From assembly GCA_025935235.1 (NCBI GenBank), contig JAICVT010000024.1, positions 1-21,933 on the forward strand: a stretch of DNA of 21,933 nucleotides. The letters are read 5' to 3'. Positions 1 through 6,378 of this stretch are shown one piece after another. A program made the position numbers and the translations under genes. Source of the stretch: Ktedonobacterales bacterium (GTDB lineage: Bacteria; Chloroflexota; Ktedonobacteria; Ktedonobacterales; JADMIN01). Positions within the stretch are counted from its first letter, which is position 1, and each line of letters starts with the position of its first letter. Below the pieces are notes generated by a model, which searched no databases, was not told the origin of the DNA, and saw nothing but the letters and a program-made list of their open reading frames with translations.

Positions 1-366
1 CAAAGCTCCAGCGACAACTGCCTGGAGCAGGATAAGCCCGCCATCACCATCGTGGCCATGCAAGATCAGAACGGCGTCGTGCAGATGCTGGCGACCAATG
101 CGGTCGTCGCCACCTATCAGGACTCGCCTGTCACCGACTACTACGTCAAGCAGCAGCCCGATCAGTATGCGGTCGGCGGCGCGGTCGTCTTCCCCGCCCC
201 CGAAGGGATCGCCGTGCGCAAGGGTGACACCGCGATGGCTATCGCCGTCGAGGACGCCTTTGACCTGCTGAAAGGCGCTGGCGACTACCACAAGCTGATC
301 GCCAAATGGGGACTGGCGAGCGCGGAGTTGACGGCGGACGCGCCGCGCCCAGCCAGCCGCGCGTAG
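1..366 (+). CDS. Amino-acid ABC transporter substrate-binding protein, C-terminal part (partial)
   Basis: The frame is open from the first base of the window to the TAG at 364-366, so only the last 121 codons are present and the true start lies upstream. The visible part has the pattern of the second lobe of SBP_bac_3 family solute-binding proteins. It shows a D-S-P-V-x-D-Y-Y stretch, a V-F-P-x-P-E-G-I-A-V-R-K-G-D segment where the family has G-I-A-v-r-K, and the near-terminal G-x-Y-x-K-L-I-A-K-W-G-L signature. Proteins of this family capture polar amino acids or opines outside the membrane and deliver them to an ABC permease. The partner permease and ATPase are not in the window; the next gene is convergent and starts its 3' end only 11 bases away. 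The ligand cannot be told from this fragment. Confidence 0.82.
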   Translation, partial: QSSSDNCLEQDKPAITIVAMQDQNGVVQMLATNAVVATYQDSPVTDYYVKQQPDQYAVGGAVVFPAPEGIAVRKGDTAMAIAVEDAFDLLKGAGDYHKLIAKWGLASAELTADAPRPASRA

Positions 367-377
367 CGCCCATGCCG

Positions 378-1586
378 CTACCCCTCGCGGCCCACTCGCT
401 CGGCGCGCACGATGGCGTACTCCATCGTCCAGCCTGCCAGATGACCCGGCTCCTCGGCAGGGGTGATCTCGAAGTAGGCGCGCGCCTCGGCAGGCGCGGC
501 CAGCATCGCGGCCTGCAGCGCGTCGCGGTCGGCGGCGGGCATCTGCGTGCGCGCAGCCCACGGCGCGAAGGCGATGCGCTTGCGCCCGACCTCCGCATGC
601 GCCAGGCGCAGCCCGGCCTGGGCGACGAACGCGCGCCACTCGGCTAGCGTGTGCGAGCGGATGTGGCTGGGGTCGCGCCGCCGCTCCCAGTCGTTCAGCA
701 GGTGGTCCAGCGTGGGATCATCAGGCGCGATATTGTCAATGATGACCAGCCGCCCGCCGGACTTGAGCGCACGCGCCATCTCGCGCACCGCCCGCGCCGC
801 ATCGGGATAGTGGTGCGGCGCGATGCGCACCGTCACCAGATCGAAGCTCTCGTCGAGGAAGGGCAGCCGCTCGGCGTCGGCGATCACGTAGTCCACGTTG
901 GTCGTGCCCTGGGCGCTGATGTGGGCGCGGGCCGCCGCCAGCATGCGCGGCGTCAGATCGCTAGCCACCATGCGCGCCACGTGCGGGGCCAGCGCCAGCG
1001 CGACATGCCCACCGCCGGTCGAGACATCCAGCGCACTGTCAGTGGCGCGCGGCGCGGCCAGTTCCACCAGCCGCTCCAGATCGGCGCCGCCCGCATGCGA
1101 CTCGCTGGCCACGTAGGCCTCAGCGTTGGGCGCGAAGGTCTGCCAGACCCGCTCATGCGCCTCCCGCTCCGCCGCGTCCTCCGCCGCGTCCTCCGCCGCG
1201 AGGAGCGGTTGGAACTCTAGCCGGTTGCCGAAGGGGTCGCGCGTCTCGAAGCGCAGCCGCCCTGGCAGCGGAACATCCTCGGCGATCGGCGCGCCAGCCG
1301 CCTCCAGCCGCGTACGGAGGGCGGCCAGATCATCCACACGCAGGGCCGGATGCCCCTTGCGCTGCGGGCGAAAGTCGTCCTCCACGCCCAGATGTAGCTC
1401 GCAGTCGCCACAGCGGAACCACACACCGCCGCGTGCCGCCAGCGCGGCGGGCTTGGCCAGTTCCGGCAGTCCCAGGGTTTCGCCATAGAACTGCCGCGCG
1501 GTCGGCTCGGCGTCGCGCGGCATGGTGAGCTGTATGTGGTCGAATCCCAGGATGGCTGGCGTCGTGGCCGTGCACTCGTCCCTCAT
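378..1586 (-). CDS. Fusion of a glyoxalase/VOC domain and a class I SAM-dependent methyltransferase
   Basis: About 402 aa. Residues about 13-130 form one VOC (vicinal oxygen chelate) module with the G-F-D-H-I-Q-L-T opening, an R-Q-F-Y-G-E-T-L-G-L segment, and the closing R-D-P-F-G-N-R-L-E-F motif. A short acidic linker built from a 12-base tandem repeat (E-D-A-A-E-D-A-A-E, about 1166-1200) leads to a Methyltransf_11-type domain at about residues 180-300. That domain has motif I D-V-S-T-G-G-G-H, a D-L-T-P-R-M-L post-motif, D-A-E-R-L-P-F, and L-K-S-G-G-R-L-V-I-I-D. The start is ATG at 1586 or the adjoining GTG at 1589; a GAGGAG ribosome site on the minus strand lies 8 bases from the ATG. VOC proteins are usually small separate proteins and this kind of methyltransferase is usually stand-alone, so the fusion is unusual. 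The substrates of both halves are unknown. The 3' end is convergent with the transporter fragment. Confidence 0.85.
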   Translation of the reverse strand: MRDECTATTPAILGFDHIQLTMPRDAEPTARQFYGETLGLPELAKPAALAARGGVWFRCGDCELHLGVEDDFRPQRKGHPALRVDDLAALRTRLEAAGAPIAEDVPLPGRLRFETRDPFGNRLEFQPLLAAEDAAEDAAEREAHERVWQTFAPNAEAYVASESHAGGADLERLVELAAPRATDSALDVSTGGGHVALALAPHVARMVASDLTPRMLAAARAHISAQGTTNVDYVIADAERLPFLDESFDLVTVRIAPHHYPDAARAVREMARALKSGGRLVIIDNIAPDDPTLDHLLNDWERRRDPSHIRSHTLAEWRAFVAQAGLRLAHAEVGRKRIAFAPWAARTQMPAADRDALQAAMLAAPAEARAYFEITPAEEPGHLAGWTMEYAIVRAERVGREG

Positions 1587-1717
1587 CACTCTGTCTCCTC
1601 ACGCTGTTGACGACGAGGTGGACGCGGCGCCTGCCCTGGTGGAGTCGCCGCCGTTCAGTCTCAGTGATGAGTGTAGAGTATCGCCGCCGCGGTATCCAGC
1701 CGCTCAGAGGCATAGCT

Positions 1718-1738
1718 GCTATCGCATTTTCCGATAGC
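1718..1738. terminator. Perfect 7-bp inverted repeat downstream of the oxidoreductase gene
   Basis: GCTATCG at 1718-1724 and CGATAGC at 1732-1738 form a 7-bp stem around a 7-base loop, 12 bases beyond the stop of the minus-strand gene at 1751-2392. No T-run follows on the minus strand, so this is terminator-like rather than a classic intrinsic terminator. It could also be a protein-binding site in front of the next minus-strand gene. Confidence 0.4.
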
Positions 1739-1750
1739 GCCGCTGCTGCG

Positions 1751-2392
1751 CTATGGCATCAGCGCTTTGAACGCCAGATGGCGTCCCTTGCCCTGGCCCA
1801 GCGCCAGCGCGAACCACAGGCTGGCGACCGCGTCCACCAGGGCTACCTGCTCGGGGCCGCCGACGTAGACCGGGCGCAGACCGACATCGCGGATGAGTTG
1901 CTCGACGGTCGCTCGCGCGTCCCCTGCCGCGCCATTAGCGGCGTCATCCGGGCCAGCATAGAACAGGTCGGCCTGCACGCCGTTCACGACCGGGTCGGCG
2001 AAATTCTCCCAGCCCAGCGAGTTGAACGCGCGATAGACGCGCGCGTTGGGCGCGGCGGCGCTGATCGCGGCGACGCTGTTCATCGGGCCGCCGCCCATGC
2101 GGTTCGCCGCGTCTATGATCATCTTGCCGTCGAGTTGGCTGGCGTAGGCGGCGAGCAGCGCGTCAACCGCGCCGCCGGGAACCGCCAGCGCGACCACCTC
2201 GCTCGCAGCCAGCGCATCGGCGACCTCGCCAATCGTCGCATCCTGCCCCAGTTCAGCGCGCAATGCCTGCGCCCGTGACGAGGCTGGATCGGTGACGCCG
2301 AAGGCCACCTGATGTCCGGTGGCGACCCACTTGCTTCCGAGCGTGCCACCAATCTTGCCCGCGCCGAGCACGGCGATGCGGATTGTTGCCAT
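1751..2392 (-). CDS. NADP/F420-type dinucleotide-binding oxidoreductase
   Basis: 213 aa. The N terminus is a Rossmann fold with the G-A-G-K-I-G nucleotide-binding motif at residues 10-15 and a second-strand F-G-V-T-D-P that would meet the cofactor's ribose. Later landmarks are V-A-L-A-V-P-G, K-M-I-I-D-A-A-N-R and R-A-F-N-S-L-G-W-E-N-F. These match the NADP-dependent F420 reductase-like family (PF03807), which moves hydride between NADP(H) and coenzyme F420 or acts as a related reductase. The length is normal for the family. An AGGAGG ribosome site lies 6-7 bases before the ATG at 2392. Whether the true partner is F420 or another substrate cannot be read from the sequence; no F420 synthesis gene is nearby. 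Confidence 0.85.
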   Translation of the reverse strand: MATIRIAVLGAGKIGGTLGSKWVATGHQVAFGVTDPASSRAQALRAELGQDATIGEVADALAASEVVALAVPGGAVDALLAAYASQLDGKMIIDAANRMGGGPMNSVAAISAAAPNARVYRAFNSLGWENFADPVVNGVQADLFYAGPDDAANGAAGDARATVEQLIRDVGLRPVYVGGPEQVALVDAVASLWFALALGQGKGRHLAFKALMP

Positions 2393-2493
2393 GCGTATCC
2401 TCCTGAAGTTCTCTCTCGCTCCATGCGTGGGCGCCTGCCAGCCACCCGCGACCGTAGGCCTCAGACCACGGATGTAGCGATGTCATATAGAGA

Positions 2494-2514
2494 GCCCGCG
2501 CCGCAAGCGCGGGC
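2494..2514. repeat. GC-rich perfect stem-loop in intergenic DNA
   Basis: GCCCGCGC (2494-2501) pairs with GCGCGGGC (2507-2514) around a 5-base loop. The minus strand continues into a short AT-rich stretch (CTCTCTATAT). It lies about 100 bases upstream of the oxidoreductase start and about 100 bases before the AT-rich promoter at 2611. It may insulate these two divergent units. Confidence 0.45.
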
Positions 2515-2575
2515 AAGCCAACAGCCAAGCGCCGCGCCACTGATGTGCGCCGATCGCGCCCCCAAAGACACGCAC

Positions 2576-2593
2576 TGTGTGACCTGTGTGACC
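2576..2593. repeat. Tandem 9-bp repeat TGTGTGACC x2
   Basis: Two exact head-to-tail copies of TGTGTGACC lie at 2576-2584 and 2585-2593, just upstream of the GTTC/GAAC cluster. Function unknown; the position suggests a possible regulator site. Confidence 0.45.
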
Positions 2594-2598
2594 GGGAC

Positions 2599-2648
2599 GT
2601 TCGGGTGTACGTTCTAGAAAATGGAACATAAGTTCTATAAAATAGAAC
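2599..2648 (+). promoter_or_regulatory. AT-rich operator/promoter with alternating GTTC and GAAC half-sites
   Basis: In this GC-rich window the segment stands out as AT-rich. GTTCTAGAAAATGGAAC (2611-2627) and GTTCTATAAAATAGAAC (2632-2648) are two inverted repeats, the second perfect over 7 bp per arm, starting exactly 21 bp apart, about two helix turns. Between them GAAC-ATAA-GTTC (2624-2635) fits the GAAC-N4-GTTC form of the Gram-positive LexA/DinR box. A further GTTC lies at 2599. TATAAA at 2636-2641 could be a -10 element within the second repeat. It most likely controls the gene starting at 2828. Seen: the repeats. Inferred: their role as operators. Confidence 0.6.
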
Positions 2649-2713
2649 AGATGATCAAGCGGCAGACAACAGGCGTGGACTGCGGACATGGAGCGCGTCG
2701 CTGGCGCGGCCAG

Positions 2714-2723
2714 CGTTCGAACG
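2714..2723. promoter_or_regulatory. Perfect palindrome CGTTCGAACG
   Basis: A 10-bp perfect palindrome places GTTC and GAAC back to back in the leader between the promoter-like cluster at 2599-2648 and the probable start codon at 2828. It uses the same half-sites as the upstream cluster, so it may be a further binding site; chance occurrence is possible. Confidence 0.3.
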
Positions 2724-2827
2724 TTGGGGCCAGATCGGCCAGAGCATCGGCCAGGGTGACAGGCGTAGGGGCAGTCGGGGCCAAAGGGGCAGATTCGCAG
2801 ATGTCGGAGATCACGGAGGGCATGGTC

Positions 2828-3319
2828 ATGGGTTGGCTTTGGACCGGGCGCGGCCATCGCTCGCGCACGCGGCCGCGCGTGGCGAGCGCCGTCGCGGCGG
2901 CGCGGCTGGCGCACCTGAGCGCGCAAACGACGGTTGGGCAGATGACGCCCGCGCTCTCGCTGGGCAGCGCGGTCGCGGCGACAGAGCGGATTCGCTGGGC
3001 GCACGCGGCGCCTGGCGAGGGGTATCCAGACGCGGTGGAGGCGTATGACGCCGAGTATGGCGCCTTTGACTCTCGTGATGAGGATGACGAGGCGCTGCGC
3101 GGGAGCGGCGAGATGGGCGCGCTGATCGAGCGGGCCGAGCAGACGGCGCGCAACCTGGGCCGCAGCCGCTCGCAGATGTGGGAAGAGGCGCTGCGCGCCT
3201 GGCTGGAGACGCAGGGCGAAGAGCCGCATCCGGCGCCACGCCCGTGGCTCTTCGAGGCGCGTCGGCAGCGTGTCTGGGGCGAGATCGAGCAGACGCTGAG
3301 CGCGCTGCGCACGGCCTAG
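2828..3319 (+). CDS. Small protein with a ribbon-helix-helix-like (CopG/Arc-type) C-terminal segment
   Basis: About 163 aa when read from ATG 2828, which has GGAGGG 7 bases upstream; ATG 2801 and ATG 2621 are open alternatives but have poorer sites. The N-terminal third is basic and Ala-rich. The middle is acidic (Y-D-A-E-Y-G-A-F-D-S-R-D-E-D-D-E). After that, M-G-A-L-I-E-R-A-E-Q-T-A-R-N-L-G then R-S-R-S-Q-M-W-E-E-A-L-R-A-W-L-E follows the helix-turn-helix spacing of ribbon-helix-helix proteins, including the S-R-S turn and the E-A-L-R-x-W/Y-L second helix. A further predicted helix ends the protein. RHH proteins bind short DNA half-sites as dimers, often repressing their own gene. No toxin partner is obvious. 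The 11-bp repeat array begins 5 bases after the stop. I do not recognise a close family. Confidence 0.6.
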   Translation: MGWLWTGRGHRSRTRPRVASAVAAARLAHLSAQTTVGQMTPALSLGSAVAATERIRWAHAAPGEGYPDAVEAYDAEYGAFDSRDEDDEALRGSGEMGALIERAEQTARNLGRSRSQMWEEALRAWLETQGEEPHPAPRPWLFEARRQRVWGEIEQTLSALRTA

Positions 3320-3324
3320 CTCGC

Positions 3325-3401
3325 GCCGCGCGAACGCCGCGCGAACGCCGCGCGAACGGCTCGCGAACGGCTCGCGAACGGCTCGCGAACGGCTCGCGCG
3401 G
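3325..3401. repeat. Six-copy 11-bp tandem repeat (GAAC every helical turn) plus degenerate seventh
   Basis: Three copies of GCCGCGCGAAC (3325-3357) are followed by three of GGCTCGCGAAC (3358-3390) and a degraded copy (3391-3401). Each unit is 11 bp and carries CGCGAAC, so the GAAC tetramer recurs on the same DNA face. A single inverted GTTCGC at 3401-3406 closes the array and could pair with the last unit. The array starts 5 bases after the TAG of the ribbon-helix-helix gene. It is not a CRISPR: there are no spacers. Confidence 0.8.
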
Positions 3402-3426
3402 TTCGCATGGATGACGCTTCGATTGG

Positions 3427-3462
3427 CGGCGCCGCTTCCTGTTGTGGGGAGGCGGCGCCGCT
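3427..3462. terminator. GC-rich inverted repeat, possible terminator
   Basis: Two copies of GGCGGCGCCGCT, each itself nearly palindromic, are separated by about 15 bases and can form a very stable hairpin. It sits downstream of the ribbon-helix-helix gene and its repeat array. No T-tract follows. The rest of 3463-3681 shows no gene; a TATACT hexamer at 3500-3505 might be a -10 element for the next gene, but I see no convincing -35 element. Confidence 0.4.
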
Positions 3463-3681
3463 GCTTCGTGTCCGCCAGCCAGTGAGATGGCGGGGCGCGT
3501 ATACTGTCGCCATCGGCTCGGATGGGCGGCGATATGACACCACGGGGTTGCTGAGATGCGCTTCTGGCGCGTGAGATGCGCCGCGCCATCCCGATCTGGG
3601 TAGGCGACGCCAGGATGTGAGCCAGCAGGTAGGCCAGCGTGGAACGAACTCGCGGCGCGTGACCGGTGGAGGAAGGCGCCA

Positions 3682-5202
3682 ATGGGCGATCAGGCGGATC
3701 GCGCGCAGCCGCCCGCATCCGCGCCACTCGACGGCGACCAGATGGGTGATCTGGATGACCTGGATGAGCTGCGCGTCAGCCGGCTGGAGTCAGGCCAGTC
3801 GTCGGGGCGCAGGGCGTGGCTGCCGCTGATGCGCGCCTTCCCTCCGCTGCGGCGGGTCTGGCGCGCCAGCGGCGTGGTGGCGCTGATCGCGCTGGTGACG
3901 GTCGTCTGGGTGGCCGTCGCGCCGCATCTGCCGCGGCTGCTCACCGCCCATCGGCAGATCCCCGCTACCAGCCTGGCCGTCTCCAGCGATCTATCGAGCT
4001 GTCTGGTCGGCTCCTCGTGGTCGCGCGATGGCCGCCAGATCGCCGCTGTCGCCTCCAATCCCTGTGCGGCGGCCTTCACGCGTGTGGGCGCGCCGCCCAA
4101 TGTGTTGATCTTTGACGCAATGACGGGCAAGCGGCTGGCGGAGTACCAACTCGATGCCGCCGTTGACGCGGCGCTGGCGCGGATCGGGTTGAGTCGTAGC
4201 AGCGGTACGGGCTACGACGTCTCGTATTTCGAGTCGAGCTGGTCGCCAGATGACCAGCGGCTGGCGGTCGAGTTCGGCGTGTATGGCGAGATGGGCGGTG
4301 ATATGGGCGTGGCCATCGTCACCCTGGCGGGCGCGCAGCGCGGACATGTCAGCGTCATGCTGGCCAGCCTCAACGATGCGACCCTCATCCAGCCCGGCAA
4401 CGGATTCGCGCTGGTCCCCATCGAGCGCTGGGGCGTCGCCGATGGCTCGCACACGACGATCTACTTGCAGCCTGCGCTGGCCTATCGCTGGCTACCCGCG
4501 GATGTGCTAGTGGCAGCCGAGCCACTGTCCTCCTCGCCCACCGCCGCGCCGCCGAGCGCCACGGCTACAGCAGATGGCACGGCAGATGGTGCGGCGCCTG
4601 AGGCGTCTGGCGAGATCAGCATGTGGCAGAGCGGCGCCATTGCTCCCGTGACGGCGGTGGCCTGTGGCTCTAATGGCGCGACAGTTGGGCCTCTGGGCGT
4701 CCCCTATGCGCTGCTGACGCTGACGGCGCCGATCTGGTCGCCCGATGGCCGCTACCTGCTCGACGCCTTCGTGCAGGCGCGGCTGCCCAGCCTGCCGGGG
4801 CATCCGGTGCAATCGGGCGCGGGGTTCAGTCCGTGCGACAGTGGCCCTGCGCCCAACGATCTGCCCAGCGCGCCATTCCATGACAAGGGATTGCGCACGG
4901 CGCTGGGCCTGCTCGACGCACACGGCGACAATCAGTTGACGCTGGCGTGGTCGCCCGATGGCCAGCGACTGGCCGTCGCCACGCTCGACTTCCCGCAGAA
5001 CAGCGGCTCACTGGTGATCTACGATTGCGCCACTGGCGAGGTCGCGCGGAACTTCTCAGCGTCGGACTTCGAGGCAGGTGTGGCACAGTACTCGCTGGCG
5101 CAGAATCCCGTCTGGTCGCCCGATGGCCGTTCCCTGCTGCTGACGATCAGCCGACCAGACGCCAAAGTCATCGTGCTGGGTCCACAGGCGCTAGGCGGCT
5201 GA
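3682..5202 (+). CDS. Membrane-anchored WD40-like (PD40) beta-propeller protein
   Basis: 506 aa. GGAGGAAGG precedes ATG 3682. A polar, acidic N-terminal stretch of about 60 residues leads into one transmembrane helix (about 64-82, V-V-A-L-I-A-L-V-T-V-V-W), so the bulk is probably outside the membrane. The rest carries repeated W-S-P/R-D-G-R/Q-x-L/I blade signatures near residues 112, 187, 351, 422 and 477, as in TolB/PD40-type propellers. Between about 275 and 310 there is a Ser/Thr/Ala/Pro-rich linker. No catalytic motif is seen; such propellers usually bind proteins or sugars. It ends in V-L-G-P-Q-A-L-G-G. That tail, and an internal part of the gene, occur again downstream in broken form (5213-5350 and 6379-6451). 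Confidence 0.8.
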   Translation: MGDQADRAQPPASAPLDGDQMGDLDDLDELRVSRLESGQSSGRRAWLPLMRAFPPLRRVWRASGVVALIALVTVVWVAVAPHLPRLLTAHRQIPATSLAVSSDLSSCLVGSSWSRDGRQIAAVASNPCAAAFTRVGAPPNVLIFDAMTGKRLAEYQLDAAVDAALARIGLSRSSGTGYDVSYFESSWSPDDQRLAVEFGVYGEMGGDMGVAIVTLAGAQRGHVSVMLASLNDATLIQPGNGFALVPIERWGVADGSHTTIYLQPALAYRWLPADVLVAAEPLSSSPTAAPPSATATADGTADGAAPEASGEISMWQSGAIAPVTAVACGSNGATVGPLGVPYALLTLTAPIWSPDGRYLLDAFVQARLPSLPGHPVQSGAGFSPCDSGPAPNDLPSAPFHDKGLRTALGLLDAHGDNQLTLAWSPDGQRLAVATLDFPQNSGSLVIYDCATGEVARNFSASDFEAGVAQYSLAQNPVWSPDGRSLLLTISRPDAKVIVLGPQALGG

Positions 5203-5212
5203 CTCCGCCGAG
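5171..5212. repeat. 42-bp direct repeat, left copy (3' end of propeller gene)
   Basis: This covers the last codons and stop of the propeller gene and 10 bases beyond. It matches 6410-6451 at 40 of 42 positions. A small stem-loop, GGCGG-CTGACT-CCGCC, spans the TGA stop in both copies. The two copies flank the region holding the antirepressor-like gene. Confidence 0.85.
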
Positions 5213-5350
5213 GGAGGCGCGCGGCGCCGGTCATGTCGGCGTGCTGCTGGCCGATCTCAACGATACCGCACTCATCTCGTCCGCCAATGGCTTCGATCTG
5301 GCCCAACCGAGCGCTGGAGCGTCGCCGACAGCTTGCACATGAGGATCGTC
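5213..5350 (+). pseudogene. Frameshifted internal fragment of a second WD40-like propeller gene
   Basis: This stretch lines up with 4333-4465 of the intact propeller gene with roughly three in four bases matching. Translated, it gives G-H-V-G-V-L-L-A-D-L-N-D-T-A-L-I, then N-G-F-D-L; after a 1-base loss it continues in another frame as E-R-W-S-V-A-D-S-L-H. The intact gene has G-H-V-S-V-M-L-A-S-L-N-D-A-T-L-I and E-R-W-G-V-A-D-G-S-H at the same places. It joins directly to the 3' end of the intact copy, has no start, and is followed by the 3' end of the antirepressor gene. It is a decayed duplicate. Confidence 0.8.
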
Positions 5351-5372
5351 TTGCGGAAGGGTGGCTTTTCGT

Positions 5373-6233
5373 TTATTTCTTATCAGGGAACAGCGACGGC
5401 TGGCGCTCGGCCTCGATGCGCTTCTGCTCACGCTTGCGCAGCTCCTGGACACTGACATCCGGCGTCGGCAACTTCTCCGGTACGGTGCCGCCCTGCTCGA
5501 CGATCACCTGTCGCACAGCCGCGCCCGTCCGATGATGTACCTGGTTGGCCTGCTCTTTCGTATCGACTGGCTCATTACGCAGGCTCTGCTCAGTCAGGCT
5601 GGCCCGGAACAGGTTGGCCACCAGTTCGTCCGATCCCATCCAGTCGAGGATCGCTTGGCCTTTCCGAAGACCCTTGCGCTCGGCAATGTCACGAGCCGTT
5701 TCGCCCGCATAGAGACCTTTGTAGCCGAAATCCTGGAAAAGCGCGAAGTCTCGCCGCGTCACCACGCCCGCTGTAGCGGCAGCGTCGGCCAGTGAGATAT
5801 TCCGGTCGGTCACCTGGTCGCGCAAGAAGATTGCCCGCTGTTCCGGCGTCATCCCCGCCAGAACGTCCGTCTCGGCAATTTCTTCGAGGCGCTCCCTGCC
5901 GACTTTGGCCAGCCACTGCTTGAACGGCTCGGCTCTCGGGCTGGGAATCGACTGGATAATGCGAAGGATGGTCTCGGTGTCACCCGCGTCAGTGGCGTAG
6001 TTCTTGCCGTCCATCGAGCGCATTTTCAGTTGTAAGCATTTTGATAACAACTCACTGAAGCCCTCATCCTGGATGCGCCGTTTCAGGTTGCCCCAGTACT
6101 GGCGCGGCGCATCACTGTCGGTGAGGACGGCCACCACATCAACCACGCTGAAGAACCAGCGGCCATCATGCCACTGGCGACGAATGAGCTGACGATTGCC
6201 CTCGAAGGGCAGCAGAGCCTGGTCATCGTTCAT
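5373..6233 (-). CDS. BRO-N / DinD-like phage antirepressor-type protein
   Basis: 286 aa. The N-terminal part (about 15-110) is a BRO-N domain: R-R-Q-W-H-D-G-R-W-F-F-S-V-V-D-V-V-A-V-L-T, with the Y-W-x-N-L-K-R-R and G-D-T-E-T-I-L-R-I-I-Q-S-I-P-S elements. The C-terminal part matches the DinD (DNA-damage-inducible protein D) family: E-P-F-K-Q-W-L-A-K-V-G, G-Y-K-G-L-Y, L-D-W-M-G-S-D-E-L-V-A-N-L-F-R, and L-P-T-P-D-V-S. BRO-type proteins are DNA-binding and occur in phages, mobile islands and genomes that received them. GGGAGG lies 6 bases before the ATG. Base composition is lower in GC than its neighbours, it opposes the flanking genes, and it lies within a broken duplicate: signs of transfer. 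No integrase is visible. No GAAC-N4-GTTC box is seen in its own promoter. Confidence 0.88.
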   Translation of the reverse strand: MNDDQALLPFEGNRQLIRRQWHDGRWFFSVVDVVAVLTDSDAPRQYWGNLKRRIQDEGFSELLSKCLQLKMRSMDGKNYATDAGDTETILRIIQSIPSPRAEPFKQWLAKVGRERLEEIAETDVLAGMTPEQRAIFLRDQVTDRNISLADAAATAGVVTRRDFALFQDFGYKGLYAGETARDIAERKGLRKGQAILDWMGSDELVANLFRASLTEQSLRNEPVDTKEQANQVHHRTGAAVRQVIVEQGGTVPEKLPTPDVSVQELRKREQKRIEAERQPSLFPDKK

Positions 6234-6264
6234 GCGCGCCTCCCACTATTGCACTGCCCACCTC

Positions 6265-6290
6265 AGCTACGGTGATAGCTGGTTATACCA
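6265..6290 (-). promoter_or_regulatory. Promoter/operator region of the antirepressor-like gene
   Basis: Two adjoining inverted repeats, AGCTA-CGGTGA-TAGCT (6265-6280) and TGGT-TAT-ACCA (6280-6290), lie 30-60 bases upstream of the start codon at 6233. The minus strand reads TATAAC at 6287-6282, a possible -10 element inside the second repeat. The arrangement would suit autoregulation by a DNA-binding product. No clear -35 box is seen. Confidence 0.4.
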
Positions 6291-6322
6291 CCTGATTCCG
6301 CGCCGAAGTTGGCCGAGCGGTC

Positions 6323-6351
6323 GTGACAACCCGCTCGTCGCCCTGTATACT
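6323..6351 (+). promoter_or_regulatory. Near-consensus sigma-70-type promoter pointing into the propeller remnant
   Basis: GTGACA (6323-6328) and TATACT (6346-6351) are separated by 17 bp, the best -35/-10 pair seen in the window. Downstream there is only a 20-codon open frame (6379-6441) that ends in the propeller tail. It may be a leftover promoter, or it may serve the membrane-protein gene at 6612. Confidence 0.55.
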
Positions 6352-6378
6352 CGTAAATATGAACAGGGGGCCAGTGAC

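Noticed and set aside
2621..2827. N-terminal extension of the ribbon-helix-helix protein from ATG 2621
   Set aside because: The ATG falls inside the operator-like repeats and has no ribosome site; the extra 69 residues are Arg/Gly/Ala-rich without pattern. ATG 2828 has GGAGGG at good distance.
3325..3401. Possible CRISPR array
   Set aside because: The 11-bp units are back to back with no spacers, and no cas gene is near.
2483..3727. A 414-codon open frame on the minus strand opposite the ribbon-helix-helix gene
   Set aside because: Very rich in Arg/Ala/Pro, no domain pattern, no ribosome site; it includes the 11-bp repeat as a low-complexity run. Typical of an antisense frame in GC-rich DNA.
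4947..5342. A 131-codon frame overlapping the end of the propeller gene
   Set aside because: Its first part is a shadow of the propeller gene and its last part is the frameshifted duplicate fragment; it is not one real protein.
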